Positions 1 through 8,369 of a DNA stretch of 64,000 nucleotides are shown here, piece after piece (the first letter of the stretch is position 1; the number at the start of each line of letters is the position of its first letter). The stretch lies in contig NZ_NPKO01000002.1 of NCBI RefSeq assembly GCF_008329605.1, forward strand, positions 791,043 to 855,042. Direction: 5' to 3'. Position numbers and translations under genes: made by a program. Under the pieces are notes generated by a model. The model made no database searches. It was not told the origin of the DNA and was given only the letters and a program-made list of their open reading frames with translations. The stretch is from Mycolicibacterium sp. P9-64. Its GTDB lineage: Bacteria; Actinomycetota; Actinomycetes; Mycobacteriales; Mycobacteriaceae.

Positions 1-654
1 CCCTATGCGGAACTGGCCGACTGGCTCGTCGTGACCACCGATGGCGGTGTCGTCGTGGTGTCGCCGAAGGCCAACGGGGTGACGCTGACGAAGACCCCGA
101 CGTCCAATCACTCCGACGAATACGTCGTCACGTTCGACGGTGTGGCCGTTGCCGATTCGGACGTCCTGGCCCGGGCGACCGGGGCCGCCGGGCCGGCGAC
201 ATTGGAGACTGTGCGTCGGGTCAATCAGCTGGTGGTGGCGACGACGGGCGCGTTCGTCGCAGGCCTCGTCGCAGGCGCACTGCGGCTGACGGCGGACTAC
301 GTGGCCGGTCGCGAGCAGTTCGGCAAGCCGCTGTCGACGTTTCAGACCGTGGCCGCGCAGCTCGCCGAGGTCTACATCGCGTCGCGCACCATTGCGCTGG
401 CCTCGACATCGGTGATCTGGCGGTTGTCCGAAGGTCGGGACGCCAACGAGGACATCGACGTGCTCGGCTACTGGGTCACGTCACAGGCACCGCCGGTGAT
501 GCAACTCTGCCACCATCTGCACGGCGGCATGGGCATGGACATCGCCTACCCGATGGACCGCTACTACTCGACGATCAAGGACCAGACCCGGCTGCTCGGC
601 GGCCCGTCACACCGTCTGACTCTTCTCGGCGAATCGACTCTGGTGGGAGCGTAA
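1..654 (+). CDS. fadE28: Acyl-CoA dehydrogenase FadE28 (ChsE1), 3' part only
   Basis: This is the C-terminal 217 residues of an acyl-CoA dehydrogenase cut by the window edge; the reading frame is open from base 1. The visible part is the C-terminal helical domain, with the typical R-E-Q-F-G-K-P stretch and the H-L-H-G-G-M-G motif near the end. Its neighbours (fadE29, chsH2, chsH1, ltp2 in that order) identify it as the FadE28/ChsE1 orthologue (Rv3544c). In M. tuberculosis FadE28 and FadE29 form an alpha2beta2 enzyme that dehydrogenates the 3-carbon (propionyl) cholesterol side chain as its CoA ester. The stop codon overlaps the start of fadE29 by one base, so the two are likely translationally coupled. 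The assignment rests on synteny plus family; the N-terminal half cannot be checked here. Confidence 0.9.
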   Translation, partial: PYAELADWLVVTTDGGVVVVSPKANGVTLTKTPTSNHSDEYVVTFDGVAVADSDVLARATGAAGPATLETVRRVNQLVVATTGAFVAGLVAGALRLTADYVAGREQFGKPLSTFQTVAAQLAEVYIASRTIALASTSVIWRLSEGRDANEDIDVLGYWVTSQAPPVMQLCHHLHGGMGMDIAYPMDRYYSTIKDQTRLLGGPSHRLTLLGESTLVGA

Positions 655-1829
655 TGTACATCGAACTGACCCCTGAGCAGCGTCAGCTGCAAGCTGAACT
701 GCGGCAATACTTTTCGAATCTGATCAGCCCCGAAGAAGCCAAGGCGATGGAGTCCGATCGCCACAACGAGGCCTATCGCGCGGTGATCAAGCGGATGGGC
801 TCGGACGGCAAGCTCGGTGTCGGCTGGCCCAAGGAGTTCGGCGGCCTCGGCTACGGCCCCATCGAGCAGTCGATCTTCGTCAACGAGGCGCAGCGTGCCG
901 ACGTGCCGCTGCCTGCGGTCACGCTGCAGACCGTCGGGCCGACGCTGCAGCAGTTCGGCAGCGAGCTGCAGAAGAAGAAGTTCCTGCCGGGCATCCTCGC
1001 AGGCGAGGTGCACTTTGCCATCGGCTACACCGAGCCCGATGCGGGCACCGATCTGGCATCGTTGCGCACCACCGCGGTCCGCACGGGCGATGAGGCCACC
1101 GGGTATTACACGGTCAACGGGCAGAAGGTGTTCACCACGGGTGGCCACGATGCCGATTACATCTGGCTGGCATGCCGGACCGATCCTGAAGCCGTGAAGC
1201 ACAAGGGCATTTCGATCCTGATCGTCGACACGAAGGACCCCGGCTACAGCTGGACGCCGATGATCCTGTCCGACGGTGCACACCACACCAACGCCACCTA
1301 CTACAGCGACGTGCGGGTTCCGGCCGACATGCTCGTCGGCGAGGAGAACGGCGGCTGGCGGCTGATCACCACCCAGCTCAACAACGAGCGAGTGATGCTC
1401 GGTCCGGCCGGGCGGGTCGCCTCCATCTACGACCGCATCCACGCATGGGCGTCCAAGCCGGGAAGTTCGGGGGACACCCCGCTCGACCATGACGACGTCA
1501 AGCGTTCGCTCGCCGAGATCAAGGCCATGTGGCGGATCAACGAGCTGCTCAACTGGCAGGTGGCGGCGTCCGGAGAGAACATCGACGTCGCCGATGCCGC
1601 TGCGACCAAAGTGTTTGGCACCGAGCGCATTCAGTACATCGGGCGGCTCGCCGAGGCTGTCGTCGGCGCTCATGGCAACCCGGCCGACCCGGAGACCGCA
1701 GAGCTGCTCGAGTGGCTCGACAGCCAGACCAAGCGCAATCTCGTCATCACGTTCGGCGGCGGCGTCAACGAGGTGATGCGCGAGATGATTGCGGCGTCCG
1801 GTCTGAAGGTTCCCCGGGTGCCTAGGTGA
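654..1829 (+). CDS. fadE29: Acyl-CoA dehydrogenase FadE29 (ChsE2)
   Basis: Full-length acyl-CoA dehydrogenase of 391 residues, close to the roughly 387 of Rv3543c. The N-terminal helical domain is followed by the FAD-binding middle-domain motif G-Y-T-E-P-D-A-G-T-D-L (about residues 123-133) and a C-terminal helical domain containing N-N-E-R. It is the second subunit of the heteromeric steroid-side-chain dehydrogenase and introduces the double bond into the 3-carbon side chain of the cholesterol-derived CoA thioester. The start ATG shares a base with the fadE28 stop, and chsH2 follows after 28 bases with a good purine-rich ribosome site. A 369-residue open frame on the opposite strand is a codon-bias shadow. 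Orthology is strong from gene order. Confidence 0.93.
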   Translation: MYIELTPEQRQLQAELRQYFSNLISPEEAKAMESDRHNEAYRAVIKRMGSDGKLGVGWPKEFGGLGYGPIEQSIFVNEAQRADVPLPAVTLQTVGPTLQQFGSELQKKKFLPGILAGEVHFAIGYTEPDAGTDLASLRTTAVRTGDEATGYYTVNGQKVFTTGGHDADYIWLACRTDPEAVKHKGISILIVDTKDPGYSWTPMILSDGAHHTNATYYSDVRVPADMLVGEENGGWRLITTQLNNERVMLGPAGRVASIYDRIHAWASKPGSSGDTPLDHDDVKRSLAEIKAMWRINELLNWQVAASGENIDVADAAATKVFGTERIQYIGRLAEAVVGAHGNPADPETAELLEWLDSQTKRNLVITFGGGVNEVMREMIAASGLKVPRVPR

Positions 1830-1857
1830 TTAGCGTCGCGAAGAACGGAGAGTCATC

Positions 1858-2844
1858 ATGAGCGCGGTCGAGGACATCCAGAAGGCGGCAGAGCGAGTCA
1901 AGGCCGAGGGGCGCAGCAAGCCGCGCGTCGGTCGCCACCCGGTGAACCAGCCGATGGTCGATCACTGGCTCGACGCCATCGGTGACAAGAACCCGATCTA
2001 CGTCGACGAATCCGCAGCCAAGGCCGCCGGTCATCCGGGCGTCGTCGCGCCGCCCGCGATGATCCAGGTGTGGACGATGATGGGCCTCGGCGGCAATCGC
2101 CCCGACGACGATCCGCTTGGCAAGATCCTCGAATTATTCGACGACGCAGGCTATATCGGCGTCGTCGCGACCAACTGTGAGCAGACCTACCACCGGTACC
2201 TGCGGCCGGGCGAGGAGGTCAGCGTCGCGGCCGAGCTGACCGACGTGGTCGGCCCCAAGCAGACCGCGCTCGGCCAGGCATTCTTCATCACGCAGCGGAT
2301 CAGCTGGACAGTCGGCCACGACGTCGATGATGAGTTGGTCGCCGAGATGATGTGGCGCATCATGAAGTTCATTCCATTGGAGAATGGGGAGGCCAAGGCG
2401 TCGACCGTCGCGCCGGTGCCCGATGACCTGGATGCCGACTCGATGATGCGCCCCGCGTCGTCACGGGACACCAAGTTCTTCTGGGATGGCGTCAACGCAC
2501 ACGAACTGCGGCTGCAGAAGCGACCCGACGGCAGCCTGCAGCATCCGCCGGTTCCCGCGCTGTGGCTCGACAAGCAGCAGGAGACCGACTACGTCGTCGC
2601 CAGCGGCGAGGGCACGGTGTTCAGCTTCGTCGTGCACCACGCCCCGAAGGTGCCCGGCCGCACGTTGCCGTTCGTCATCGCGCTGGTCGAACTCGAGGAA
2701 GGCGTCCGGATGCTCGGCGAGTTGCGCGGTATCGATCCCGCGAAGGTGGAGATCGGATTGCCCGTTCGCGCAACGTATATCGACTTCCCAGCCAACGACG
2801 TCGGTCCGGCTTGGACCCTGTACGCATGGGAGCCCGCCAAATGA
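1858..2844 (+). CDS. chsH2: ChsH2: MaoC-like hydratase subunit fused to a DUF35 (OB-fold) domain
   Basis: A 328-residue protein syntenic with Rv3542c. The first half (about residues 20-185) is a hot-dog MaoC-like fold; the second half (about 195-328) looks like a DUF35 OB-fold domain, with an H-P-P-x-P-A-L stretch. No C-x-x-C zinc ribbon is visible, unlike many DUF35 proteins. In the M. tuberculosis system ChsH1-ChsH2 hydrate the enoyl-CoA made by FadE28-FadE29, and the DUF35 domain docks the aldolase Ltp2. The stop overlaps the start of chsH1 (ATGA), consistent with stoichiometric production of the partner subunits. Function is taken from the orthologue; the domain split is my reading of the sequence. 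Confidence 0.92.
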   Translation: MSAVEDIQKAAERVKAEGRSKPRVGRHPVNQPMVDHWLDAIGDKNPIYVDESAAKAAGHPGVVAPPAMIQVWTMMGLGGNRPDDDPLGKILELFDDAGYIGVVATNCEQTYHRYLRPGEEVSVAAELTDVVGPKQTALGQAFFITQRISWTVGHDVDDELVAEMMWRIMKFIPLENGEAKASTVAPVPDDLDADSMMRPASSRDTKFFWDGVNAHELRLQKRPDGSLQHPPVPALWLDKQQETDYVVASGEGTVFSFVVHHAPKVPGRTLPFVIALVELEEGVRMLGELRGIDPAKVEIGLPVRATYIDFPANDVGPAWTLYAWEPAK

Positions 2845-3275
2845 GCGCACCTGGATCCAATGTCACCGCCGGGGTGGCTCCGGAAGTCGAAGTGGGACAT
2901 AAGCTTCCCGAACTCAAGCTCTACGGCGACCCGACGTTCATCGTCTCGACTGCCATCGCCACCCGCGACTACCAGGACGTGCACCACGACCGGGACAAGG
3001 CACACGCGAAGGGGTCCAAGGACATCTTCGTCAACATCCTCACCGACACCGGTTTGGTGCAGCGCTACATCACCGACTGGGCGGGACCCAGCGCGGTAAT
3101 CAAGACGATCGGCTTGCGGCTCGGCGTGCCCTGGTACGCCTACGACACCGTCGCGTTCAATGGTGAGGTGACCGCCATCGCGGATGGCCTGATCACGCTG
3201 AAGATCGTGGGCAGCAACAGCCTTGGTGATCACGTCATCGCCAACGCGACCCTGACGATTGGAGGAGCGGCCTGA
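2841..3275 (+). CDS. chsH1: ChsH1: catalytic MaoC-like enoyl-CoA hydratase subunit
   Basis: A 144-residue hot-dog hydratase, orthologue of Rv3541c. The hydratase signature is visible at about residues 42-54 (R-D-Y-Q-D-V-H-H-D-R-D-K-A), providing the Asp/His pair expected of an active MaoC subunit, so this is the catalytic half of the ChsH1-ChsH2 complex. I start it at the ATG overlapping the chsH2 stop; the longer open frame upstream runs inside chsH2 and is not a better start. Its stop overlaps the ltp2 start by one base. Product: the 22-hydroxy intermediate that Ltp2 then cleaves. Confidence 0.92.
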   Translation: MSAPGSNVTAGVAPEVEVGHKLPELKLYGDPTFIVSTAIATRDYQDVHHDRDKAHAKGSKDIFVNILTDTGLVQRYITDWAGPSAVIKTIGLRLGVPWYAYDTVAFNGEVTAIADGLITLKIVGSNSLGDHVIANATLTIGGAA

Positions 3276-4441
3276 TGGGCGAGCTCTCGGGTAAGGCCGC
3301 GATCGTCGGGATCGGCGCCACCGACTTCTCGAAGAACTCAGGCCGCAGCGAGCTGCGCCTCGCCGCCGAGGCGGTGCTCGACGCGCTCGACGACGCGGGC
3401 CTGACGCCTGCCGACGTGGACGGCATGACGACGTTCACGATGGACTCCAACACGGAGGTCGCTGTCGCGAGGGCCACCGGCATCGGGGACTTGAAGTTCT
3501 TCTCCAAGATCCATCACGGCGGTGGCGCCGCATGCGCCACCGTGCAGCAGGCTGCGGTGGCGGTCGCCACCGGCGTCGCTGACTGCGTGGTGGCCTATCG
3601 CGCCTTCAACGAACGCTCGGGCATGCGGTTCGGTCAGGTGCAGACCCGGCTGGTCGAGAACGCCGACTCGACCGGGGTCGACAACTCCTTCTCGTATCCA
3701 CACGGCTTGTCAACGCCCGCAGCGCAAGTCGCGATGATCGCCAAGCGCTACATGCACCTCTCCGGCGCGACGAGCAAGGACTTCGGCGCCGTCTCGGTGG
3801 CCGACCGCAAGCACGCAGCCAAGAACCCGAAGGCGTACTTCTACGAGAAGCCGATCACCATCGAGGAGCACCAGAGCTCACGGTGGATCGCCGAACCCCT
3901 GCGGCTGCTGGACTGCTGCCAGGAGACCGACGGTGCCGTCGCCCTCGTCATCGTGTCGGCCGACCGCGCCAAGGACCTGAAGAACCGGCCCGCCATCATC
4001 GATGCCGCTGCGCAGGGCGCCAGCCCCGACCAGTACTCGATGGTGAGCTACTACCGGCCCGAACTCGACGGGCTACCCGAGATGGGCCTGGTCGGCAAGC
4101 AGCTGTGGGCGCAATCGGGTTTGAAGCCCACCGACATCCAGACCGCGATCATCTATGACCACTTCACCCCGTTCACCCTGATTCAGTTGGAGGAGTTGGG
4201 TTTCTGCGGTTGGGGTGAGGCCAAGGACTTCATCGCCGACGGTGCCATCGAGATGGGTGGGCGGCTGCCCATCAACACCCACGGCGGCCAGCTCGGTGAG
4301 GCCTACATCCACGGCATGAACGGTATCGCCGAGGGCGTGCGCCAGTTGCGCGGAACGTCGGTCAACCCAGTGCCCGACGTCGAGCACGTGCTGGTCACGG
4401 CAGGCACCGGCGTGCCGACCTCGGGGCTCATCCTGAGCTGA
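3275..4441 (+). CDS. ltp2: Ltp2: thiolase-fold steroid side-chain aldolase
   Basis: A 388-residue thiolase-superfamily protein, orthologue of Rv3540c (about 386 residues). Ltp2 performs a retro-aldol cleavage that releases propionyl-CoA and leaves the C17-keto androstene nucleus. Motifs in keeping with this are I-I-Y-D-H-F-T-P-F in the third quarter and G-E-A-Y-I-H-G near the C-terminus, which carry the two tyrosines implicated in Ltp2 catalysis. There is no canonical thiolase nucleophilic cysteine context. It is the last gene of the igr operon. In M. tuberculosis the next gene pair would be PPE63 and Rv3538; here an unrelated block of about 31 kb begins instead. Confidence 0.93.
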   Translation: MGELSGKAAIVGIGATDFSKNSGRSELRLAAEAVLDALDDAGLTPADVDGMTTFTMDSNTEVAVARATGIGDLKFFSKIHHGGGAACATVQQAAVAVATGVADCVVAYRAFNERSGMRFGQVQTRLVENADSTGVDNSFSYPHGLSTPAAQVAMIAKRYMHLSGATSKDFGAVSVADRKHAAKNPKAYFYEKPITIEEHQSSRWIAEPLRLLDCCQETDGAVALVIVSADRAKDLKNRPAIIDAAAQGASPDQYSMVSYYRPELDGLPEMGLVGKQLWAQSGLKPTDIQTAIIYDHFTPFTLIQLEELGFCGWGEAKDFIADGAIEMGGRLPINTHGGQLGEAYIHGMNGIAEGVRQLRGTSVNPVPDVEHVLVTAGTGVPTSGLILS

Positions 4442-4846
4442 TGTGGCAGGGAGGCCCCGACCTGCGACTTCACGGTGGCCCACCGCGGGCACCCGACGCG
4501 CGTCGTATCGGGGGCGGAGTGAGAACATCCCAGCAAACAATAGTGCCGTTGAGAATCAAGATCGGTCAGTTCGCTAGCGGCAGCCAACGACGTGATCGAG
4601 ACCGCGGCACCGGCCGACCCGCGCCAGCAATCCGCGTTTGTGCTCTAGGTCGGGCCCATGGGCGCGGAGATTTGTTCTTCCTGTGAAACCCCAGTACAGC
4701 GAAATGGCGCCACCGAAAACTCACGTGCGCGATGCTCGAAGTATTTGATATCGCGTCTAACTGGACAAACGTCCAACGGATTCCGAAGGTTACCGACGTT
4801 AACTACTTTCGCAGGGAATCTCTTATTGACGCGCGTGAACGATCCG

Positions 4847-4876
4847 TTGACGGTACTTTTGGCAAAGGTTTAGCAT
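4847..4876 (+). promoter_or_regulatory. Putative sigma-A-type promoter of the first LuxR-type regulator
   Basis: TTGACG at 4847-4852 and TAGCAT at 4871-4876 are separated by 18 bases and sit in the most AT-rich stretch of the gap, about 180 bases upstream of the ATG at 5058. The hexamers match the vegetative consensus at 5 of 6 and 4 of 6 positions. The position relative to the inverted repeat just downstream is the main reason for calling it. This is inference without transcript data. Confidence 0.45.
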
Positions 4877-4877
4877 T

Positions 4878-4912
4878 GGCCCACCTCAATAGCAGAGCAT
4901 TGGTGGTGGGCC
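4878..4912. repeat. Inverted repeat overlapping the expected transcription start
   Basis: The arms ggcccacc (4878-4885) and ggtgggcc (4905-4912) are perfect reverse complements with a 19-base spacer. The repeat starts one base after the putative -10 hexamer, so it would cover the start site. It could be an operator or a 5' leader hairpin; there is no T-run, so a terminator is less likely. Confidence 0.45.
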
Positions 4913-5057
4913 TCGGAGGGGGACCGGTGCTCGCACAAGCACTAGTCTGCCCACCGGCGGTGAGGGAGTGCGGGCGACGGCGGGCGCCGACTCGGTCACT
5001 GCTTCGTGCCCTCCCAAAGACACGCGAATCAGTTCAATAGGTGGGGGGAGGCAGTCG

Positions 5058-6083
5058 ATGACGCAGCTGCGGTGTACGACTGAAACGGGCAAACACACTG
5101 TCTCGGGCGTGATTCCCGAGCACATCTTACGAGGTGAGCGAAGACCGCTCGATCGCACTTCGAACATCAGCCTGTCCAGCGACCTTGGGAATCGCTCGAT
5201 TCCGGTCCCGGCGTCGAGGATCATTGCACCCGATAGCCCGCCGATCGCGTGTACGGACCCGAGGGTTCGATCCAATGGTCATGTACGTGACCAACTGTCG
5301 GCGTCTCCATCGCGCACGTATGAGTCGGACGGTGCGACCACTCCGTCCAGGCAACTGGTTTTGCACAATGGACACCCCCCGCGGGTCGCGCAGTTCAGTC
5401 ATCAGCGTCCTGATGCAAAGATTTTGATCCTCGACGGCTGCACGCTTCAACGGGAGAATCTAGCCGCGGTCTTCGCAGCTAACGGCACTTCCGTGCCGGC
5501 GGTCGCTTGGGATGTGCCATCGTTGCGCGCCGCAGTGGACGTAGCCAGTCCGGATATCGTGCTCTTGAACATGCTCACCAGCGAGAACGTGAACTTGCTT
5601 GGTTCGCTACGGGAGACATGCCCGCACGCAAAGGTGATCGTCGTCGGCATTTCCGAGGACGACGAATCGGAAATCGTCGCGTGCGCCGAAGCCGGTGTTG
5701 CCGGCTATCATCTGCGAACTGAGTCGCTCAACGATCTGTTCGTCCTGATCTCCAAGGTCTTCGACGGAGAGTCCCTTTGCTCGCCAAAGGTTTCCGCCAT
5801 CCTGCTCAATCGCTTGTCGGCGCTCGCCGCGCAGCGGCAGCTGGAGGGCAAAGAACTAGTTCTCACAGCACGGGAGATCCAGGTCCTGCGGATGTTGGAG
5901 ATAGGCCTGTCGAATCGAGACATCGCAGAACGGCTGTGTATCGCGTTGCACACGGTCAAGAACCACGTGCACAGCATCCTGGGAAAGCTCGGGGTCAGCA
6001 CGCGGGCTCAGGCCGTGGCCGTCTCGCGCTCATTTCAGTACACCGAGCTCAACGCAAAGGGCCTAGGCACCGAGCTGGGCTGA
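5058..6083 (+). CDS. LuxR/NarL-type regulator with atypical receiver and long N-terminal extension
   Basis: A 341-residue protein. I start it at 5058 because of the strong GGGGGGAGG ribosome site just upstream; the frame is open further 5' but without support. About 120 N-terminal residues are disordered and Ser/Thr/Arg-rich. A receiver-like domain follows (I-L-I-L-D-G-C-T-L; beta-3 strand P-D-I-V-L-L-N, Asn at about residue 171), then a C-terminal LuxR helix-turn-helix (L-T-A-R-E-I-Q-V-L-R-M-L through T-V-K-N-H-V-H-S-I). The phospho-acceptor Asp is Asn, one of the two acidic metal ligands is Gly, and the conserved Lys appears as Arg in G-Y-H-L-R-T. It is closely similar to the regulator at 7679 over receiver and HTH. 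Probably a phosphorylation-independent transcription factor for the downstream surface cluster; no sensor kinase is nearby. Confidence 0.85.
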   Translation: MTQLRCTTETGKHTVSGVIPEHILRGERRPLDRTSNISLSSDLGNRSIPVPASRIIAPDSPPIACTDPRVRSNGHVRDQLSASPSRTYESDGATTPSRQLVLHNGHPPRVAQFSHQRPDAKILILDGCTLQRENLAAVFAANGTSVPAVAWDVPSLRAAVDVASPDIVLLNMLTSENVNLLGSLRETCPHAKVIVVGISEDDESEIVACAEAGVAGYHLRTESLNDLFVLISKVFDGESLCSPKVSAILLNRLSALAAQRQLEGKELVLTAREIQVLRMLEIGLSNRDIAERLCIALHTVKNHVHSILGKLGVSTRAQAVAVSRSFQYTELNAKGLGTELG

Positions 6084-6102
6084 AGATGGCTCCGACGGTC
6101 CA

Positions 6103-6132
6103 TATACGGCCGGGCAGGGCGGGGTCGATAGT
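6103..6132 (+). promoter_or_regulatory. Promoter-core element upstream of the Gly/Ser-rich membrane protein
   Basis: Within the 318-base gap 6084-6401, catatacgg is followed 18 bases after its tatacg hexamer by gatagtga. This is the same -35-like/-10-like pair seen in the longer elements at 8370-8450 and 26227-26307 (tgtacg, 17 bases, gatagt). The flanking homology seen in those two is weak here, so I treat this as a shared promoter core only. I see nothing else gene-like in the gap. Confidence 0.45.
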
Positions 6133-6401
6133 GATTCGGTGCGCTGTGAGTTAGCTCAATCCCGTTGTTCCATCAACATTTACGCAGCTCTGCCGATGCC
6201 GCTGCGGTGTGTGGAGATCGATTCGACTCCGATCGATCGCGGGCGGAAGACGAGGCCGTACTGGTTGCCGACGACCTGGCGACGCCCGCCCGCTCATGGG
6301 ATCGACCGGTCGCGCCCGCTTCGCCTCGTTGCGTCGAGTGGCGGTAGCCAGGGTCGCCGCAGGAGGCTGGCCGTGGCACCGTCGTCAAGGAGGGCGACCT
6401 A

Positions 6402-7532
6402 ATGCTCGACCAGACGCGGCCGTCGCGCTCCTCGACGCCACTGCCCCATAAGCGACCGCATGGTGGTTCGCCGGAGCGTCCCGCCAATCGCGTTGTTGGT
6501 GCAGCCATCGTCGCTGGTGGCCTCGCCTTCAGTGTCTCGCTCTACCCACTACCGGATGGACCGAATCTCCCTGACCGATTCTCGCCCAACCACCAGTCAA
6601 CGTCGGATTCCCAGAGGGTCGCCAGCGCAAATTTCCTTGGCTACACGAACACGGGTTCATTCACGCTGAAACTGGCGGACATGGTGAATTTGGTTGCGCT
6701 GAACCACGACTTCCCGGGCTTCGGTGCGGACGGGTTGCTAGACCTGGCGATGACCTACGGGATGCCGCACGTGGTGAGGTCGCTTCAAGTCCTCGACTCG
6801 CTCGGTCTTCTCAGACACAGCCTTCCGAGTGTCTCCCGTGGCGGGGGCGGCGGATCGTCGGATGTTCCCGGGGAACTGTGGCCGGCCGTGATGTTGTTGG
6901 TCGACTTCTTGGAGCAGAACCCGCCAAGTCGCTCGGGTGGTGGCGGACTGTGGGATCTCATCACAAACGTCTTCCCGGACTTGGCGGTGTCCCTTCGCGT
7001 CCCGCTCGTTCAGGCCGCGCCGCCACCCGAGGCACAAATCTCGACACCTGCCGCGGCTCAGGAGTTCACTTCAATCGAGGCCCCGAATTTGGCGTCTCCC
7101 GATCCTCCAGCCTCGGGACTCGCTCAGGCTCCCATTTCGGCGACTGTCGAACCCGCGGCCGCGGCATCTGTCGAACCCGCGGCTCCGGCATCTGTCGAAC
7201 CCGCGGCTCCGGCTCCTACCGAGGTTCCTCCGTCGGCGTCTGTCGCATCTTCCGTCTCCGCGCCGGAACCGTCCAGTGTTTCGGTGCCGGATACGGATCC
7301 GCCGAGTCCTGATCCTCCGTCGTCCCCAGCAGGTGCAACGGATGCGGGTTCCGCTGGGGATTCCGGTAGCTCTGCGGGGAGTTCCGGTGGCGGTTCTGCT
7401 GGGGATTCCAGTGGTGGTTCCGCTGGGGACTCGAGTGGTGGTTCCGCTGGGAGTTCCGGTGGAGGATCCACGGGTAACTCCGGTGGTGGTTCTGAGGGGA
7501 GCTCCGGTGGTGGGTCCTCAGGCGGTGAATGA
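6402..7532 (+). CDS. Unknown membrane-anchored/exported protein with Pro/Ala/Val and Gly/Ser repeat tail
   Basis: A 376-residue protein of no family I recognise. The start is well supported by AAGGAGG eight bases upstream. Residues about 29-47 form a single hydrophobic segment (signal anchor or signal peptide) after a basic N-terminus. A possibly folded domain of about 130 residues follows (about 65-195, rich in Leu/Val helices). The C-terminal half is low complexity: tandem V-E-P-A-A-x-A-S repeats, then a Pro/Ser region, then about 75 residues of G-G-S-A-G-D-S-S-type repeats to the end. Such a tail suggests a cell-wall-spanning or surface-exposed stalk. It lies between two closely related regulators and carries the same promoter core as the GlmS and PGRS-like genes, suggesting co-regulation. 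Confidence 0.75.
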   Translation: MLDQTRPSRSSTPLPHKRPHGGSPERPANRVVGAAIVAGGLAFSVSLYPLPDGPNLPDRFSPNHQSTSDSQRVASANFLGYTNTGSFTLKLADMVNLVALNHDFPGFGADGLLDLAMTYGMPHVVRSLQVLDSLGLLRHSLPSVSRGGGGGSSDVPGELWPAVMLLVDFLEQNPPSRSGGGGLWDLITNVFPDLAVSLRVPLVQAAPPPEAQISTPAAAQEFTSIEAPNLASPDPPASGLAQAPISATVEPAAAASVEPAAPASVEPAAPAPTEVPPSASVASSVSAPEPSSVSVPDTDPPSPDPPSSPAGATDAGSAGDSGSSAGSSGGGSAGDSSGGSAGDSSGGSAGSSGGGSTGNSGGGSEGSSGGGSSGGE

Positions 7533-7678
7533 CCTCAGGCGTCCGTCTCCCTTCGTGGCCCCGCGCGTTCCTCCCGGTCTCAACGGTCAGCAAAGCGCGC
7601 CTGATTCGCGATCGCGTCCGAAATCGTGCGGAACGCTGAACCTGGGACACGCCCCCGACCGGTTCTGGTAGGTCCGAG

Positions 7679-8359
7679 ATGGTCCCAGAGAGCGCAGACA
7701 AGCAAGATCCCGGACGGGACGACCGGATCTTGATCATCGACGACTGCACGCTCCATCGCGAAAACCTGGCCACGATTTTCGGCATGAACGGAATGGCGGC
7801 TCCGTGCGTCGCTTGGGATTTGCCCTCGTTGGTCGCGGCGCTTGAAGGAACCGCGCCGAGCGTCGTCCTTCTGAACATCGAGACCCGTGGCAGTGCGTTG
7901 TTGCTCCAAGCAGCGATGGACATCTGTCCGGGCGTGCGGGTGATCGTCCTGGGTGCATCCGAGGACAACGAACCGGAGATCGTCGCGTGTGCCGAGGCTG
8001 GTGTGGCCGGCTATCACATGCGCACTGACTCGCTCGAAGACTTGCTTGTATTGATACGAAAGGTTGCTGCCGGGAGTACATCCTGCTCGCCAAAAGTGTC
8101 GGCAATTTTGCTCCGCCGCTTGTCGGCTCTTGCTTCACAGCGGCAACCGGCGGTGAAGGAACTAGCTCTAACGACGCGAGAGGTCCAGATCTTGCGGATG
8201 CTGGAACTGGGCCGGTCGAATCAGGACATTGCGATGCAACTCTCCATCGCGGTACACACCGTCAAGAACCACGTGCACAGCCTGTTGACCAAACTCGGGG
8301 TGAGCACACGCGCCGAGGCAGCGGCAGTCTCCAGGAACCTCCGGCTGCACCAAGTGTGA
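7679..8359 (+). CDS. LuxR/NarL-type regulator, paralogue of the one at 5058
   Basis: A 226-residue protein: receiver-like domain at about residues 16-130 and LuxR helix-turn-helix at about 160-220 (L-T-T-R-E-V-Q-I-L-R-M-L; T-V-K-N-H-V-H-S-L). It resembles the regulator at 5058 over nearly its whole length but lacks the long N-terminal extension. The acidic pair at the start of the receiver is intact (I-L-I-I-D-D), but the phospho-acceptor position is Asn (V-V-L-L-N, residue 66) and the conserved Lys is Arg (G-Y-H-M-R-T). It therefore belongs with aspartate-less, atypical response regulators. It sits directly upstream of the element and leader of the polysaccharide genes, making it a candidate regulator of them. 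The ribosome site at the ATG is weak. Confidence 0.85.
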   Translation: MVPESADKQDPGRDDRILIIDDCTLHRENLATIFGMNGMAAPCVAWDLPSLVAALEGTAPSVVLLNIETRGSALLLQAAMDICPGVRVIVLGASEDNEPEIVACAEAGVAGYHMRTDSLEDLLVLIRKVAAGSTSCSPKVSAILLRRLSALASQRQPAVKELALTTREVQILRMLELGRSNQDIAMQLSIAVHTVKNHVHSLLTKLGVSTRAEAAAVSRNLRLHQV

Positions 8360-8369
8360 ACCCAGGCGA

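Larger units (their letters stand above)
4442..5057. other. 616-base intergenic region between ltp2 and the first regulator gene
   Basis: No convincing gene lies here; the short open frames have no ribosome site or family resemblance. The first part is GC-rich. From about 4680 to 4880 the composition becomes visibly more AT-rich, as expected for a promoter region. It contains a promoter-like hexamer pair (4847-4876), an inverted repeat just downstream (4878-4912) and a lone actagtc heptamer at 4941-4947 that recurs upstream of the GlmS and PGRS-like genes. Confidence 0.6.

Noticed and set aside
564..1673. 369-codon open frame opposite fadE29
   Set aside because: Shadow of a GC-rich gene; Arg/His/Val-rich composition, no family, and the sense strand is a clear acyl-CoA dehydrogenase.
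4441..4686. 81-codon frame after ltp2
   Set aside because: No ribosome site, Arg-rich shadow-like composition, and it begins on the ltp2 stop.
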